This document shows, piece by piece, positions 41,173-41,490 of a stretch of DNA of 41,490 nt; positions within the stretch are counted from its first letter, which is position 1, and every line of letters starts with the position of its first letter. Made by a program: the position numbers and the translations under genes. The stretch is from NCBI GenBank assembly GCA_013115135.1, contig JABANP010000466.1:1-41490 (forward strand). Direction: 5' to 3'. Source of the stretch: Perkinsus olseni. Taxonomy: Eukaryota > Perkinsozoa > Perkinsida > Perkinsidae. The notes beneath the pieces were generated by a model. It was not told the origin of the DNA. It worked only from the letters and a program-made list of their open reading frames with translations, and ran no database searches.

Positions 41173-41490
41173 TCACTTCCGCAGGCTTCCCGGGGGCTAG
41201 GGCGCCTACGGAACTCAGTATCTCGACCTTCAAACTGAACGTGGAGACTATCACTGGTTCGGAAAAGTAGCTCCATCAAATCCACCCTTCTCGAACTTGG
41301 CTTCTGGGTAAAGTTGATGGATCATCATATACCAGTGGTGAACCCCCTCCATCGTCTCTGTGAAATCGACATCGTATATATACGGAGGTATGATCTCCTT
41401 TAGGGGGTACGACCAGCTGGTGAAAGCCAACGCAGGCACCTCGAACGAGAACTTGACTTTGGCCTCCTTGTCTATATCGTAAGTCATGGT
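41173..41490 (-). pseudogene. Decayed fourth copy of the repeat-protein gene (partial, runs off the window)
   Basis: The minus-strand translation entering from the right edge shows family landmarks: KVKFSFEVP, AFTSWSYPLKEI and VDFTETMEGVHHWYM. It then degenerates (LYPEAKFEKGG) and meets TGA at 41251. Beyond the stop, in another frame, FEGRDTEFRRRPSPREA matches the usual FEGRELKFTRRPY...end, closing at a TGA at 41173-41175. At least one frameshift and a premature stop are therefore present in the last unit. The upstream part is outside the window, so an intact variant start cannot be excluded. Confidence 0.7.

Noticed and set aside
1..41490. CRISPR arrays, operons or other bacterial features
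   Set aside because: No regularly spaced direct repeats or Shine-Dalgarno-led gene chains are seen; spliced genes and SSNA1 and kinesin homologues make the window eukaryotic.

Overview
This is a eukaryotic nuclear window. Several genes only read through once GT...AG introns, mostly about 42-56 nt, are removed by hand, and one of them encodes a recognisable SSNA1/DIP13 basal-body protein. Secreted alpha-carbonic anhydrases with a Cys-rich tail, many secreted tandem-repeat genes and compact, often unidirectional genes suggest a flagellated alveolate protist. My best guess is a Perkinsus-like organism; this is inference from gene style, not a database match.

Left part (1-8660) is gene-dense and conserved. 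It holds the 3' end of a small secreted Cys-rich protein (2-205) and then four minus-strand genes in a row. Two of these are tandem paralogues with eight exons each, encoding double-domain CbiX/sirohydrochlorin-chelatase-like proteins (1551-3055 and 3282-5242). The others are SSNA1 (5396-5825) and a 511-residue alpha-helical protein (5940-7580). The last is divergent from a plus-strand, five-exon C2H2 zinc-finger gene (7759-8660).

Middle part (about 9.3-20.3 kb) is a graveyard. A carbonic anhydrase pseudogene is split by a ~310-bp insertion. A DDE (Tc1/mariner-type) transposase relic is interrupted by a 948-bp hAT-like element with perfect 13-bp inverted repeats and a perfect 8-bp target duplication. 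Two MITEs share the same terminal inverted repeat, and two further carbonic anhydrase fragments lie nearby.

From 13.5 to 28 kb the window is built from three copies of one duplicated segment. One copy is inverted (about 13.5-17.3 kb) and two are tandem (about 20.3-24.1 and 24.1-28.0 kb). Each carries one gene for a signal-peptide-bearing protein made of ~118-residue repeats (5, 2 and 2 units), and a decayed fourth copy sits at the right edge. I do not recognise this repeat family.

Right part (28-41.5 kb) holds three apparently intact secreted alpha-carbonic anhydrases (28083-29108 +, 34212-35249 -, 38381-39406 -) and, between the first two, a multi-exon kinesin-like gene on the minus strand (30043-32603). 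The kinesin gene has a recognisable P-loop, switch I, switch II and coiled-coil region, with one reading-frame problem. The carbonic anhydrases and the repeat proteins are both predicted to be secreted and both expand locally by duplication and inversion, so the locus looks like a rapidly evolving secreted-protein island next to a conserved housekeeping block.
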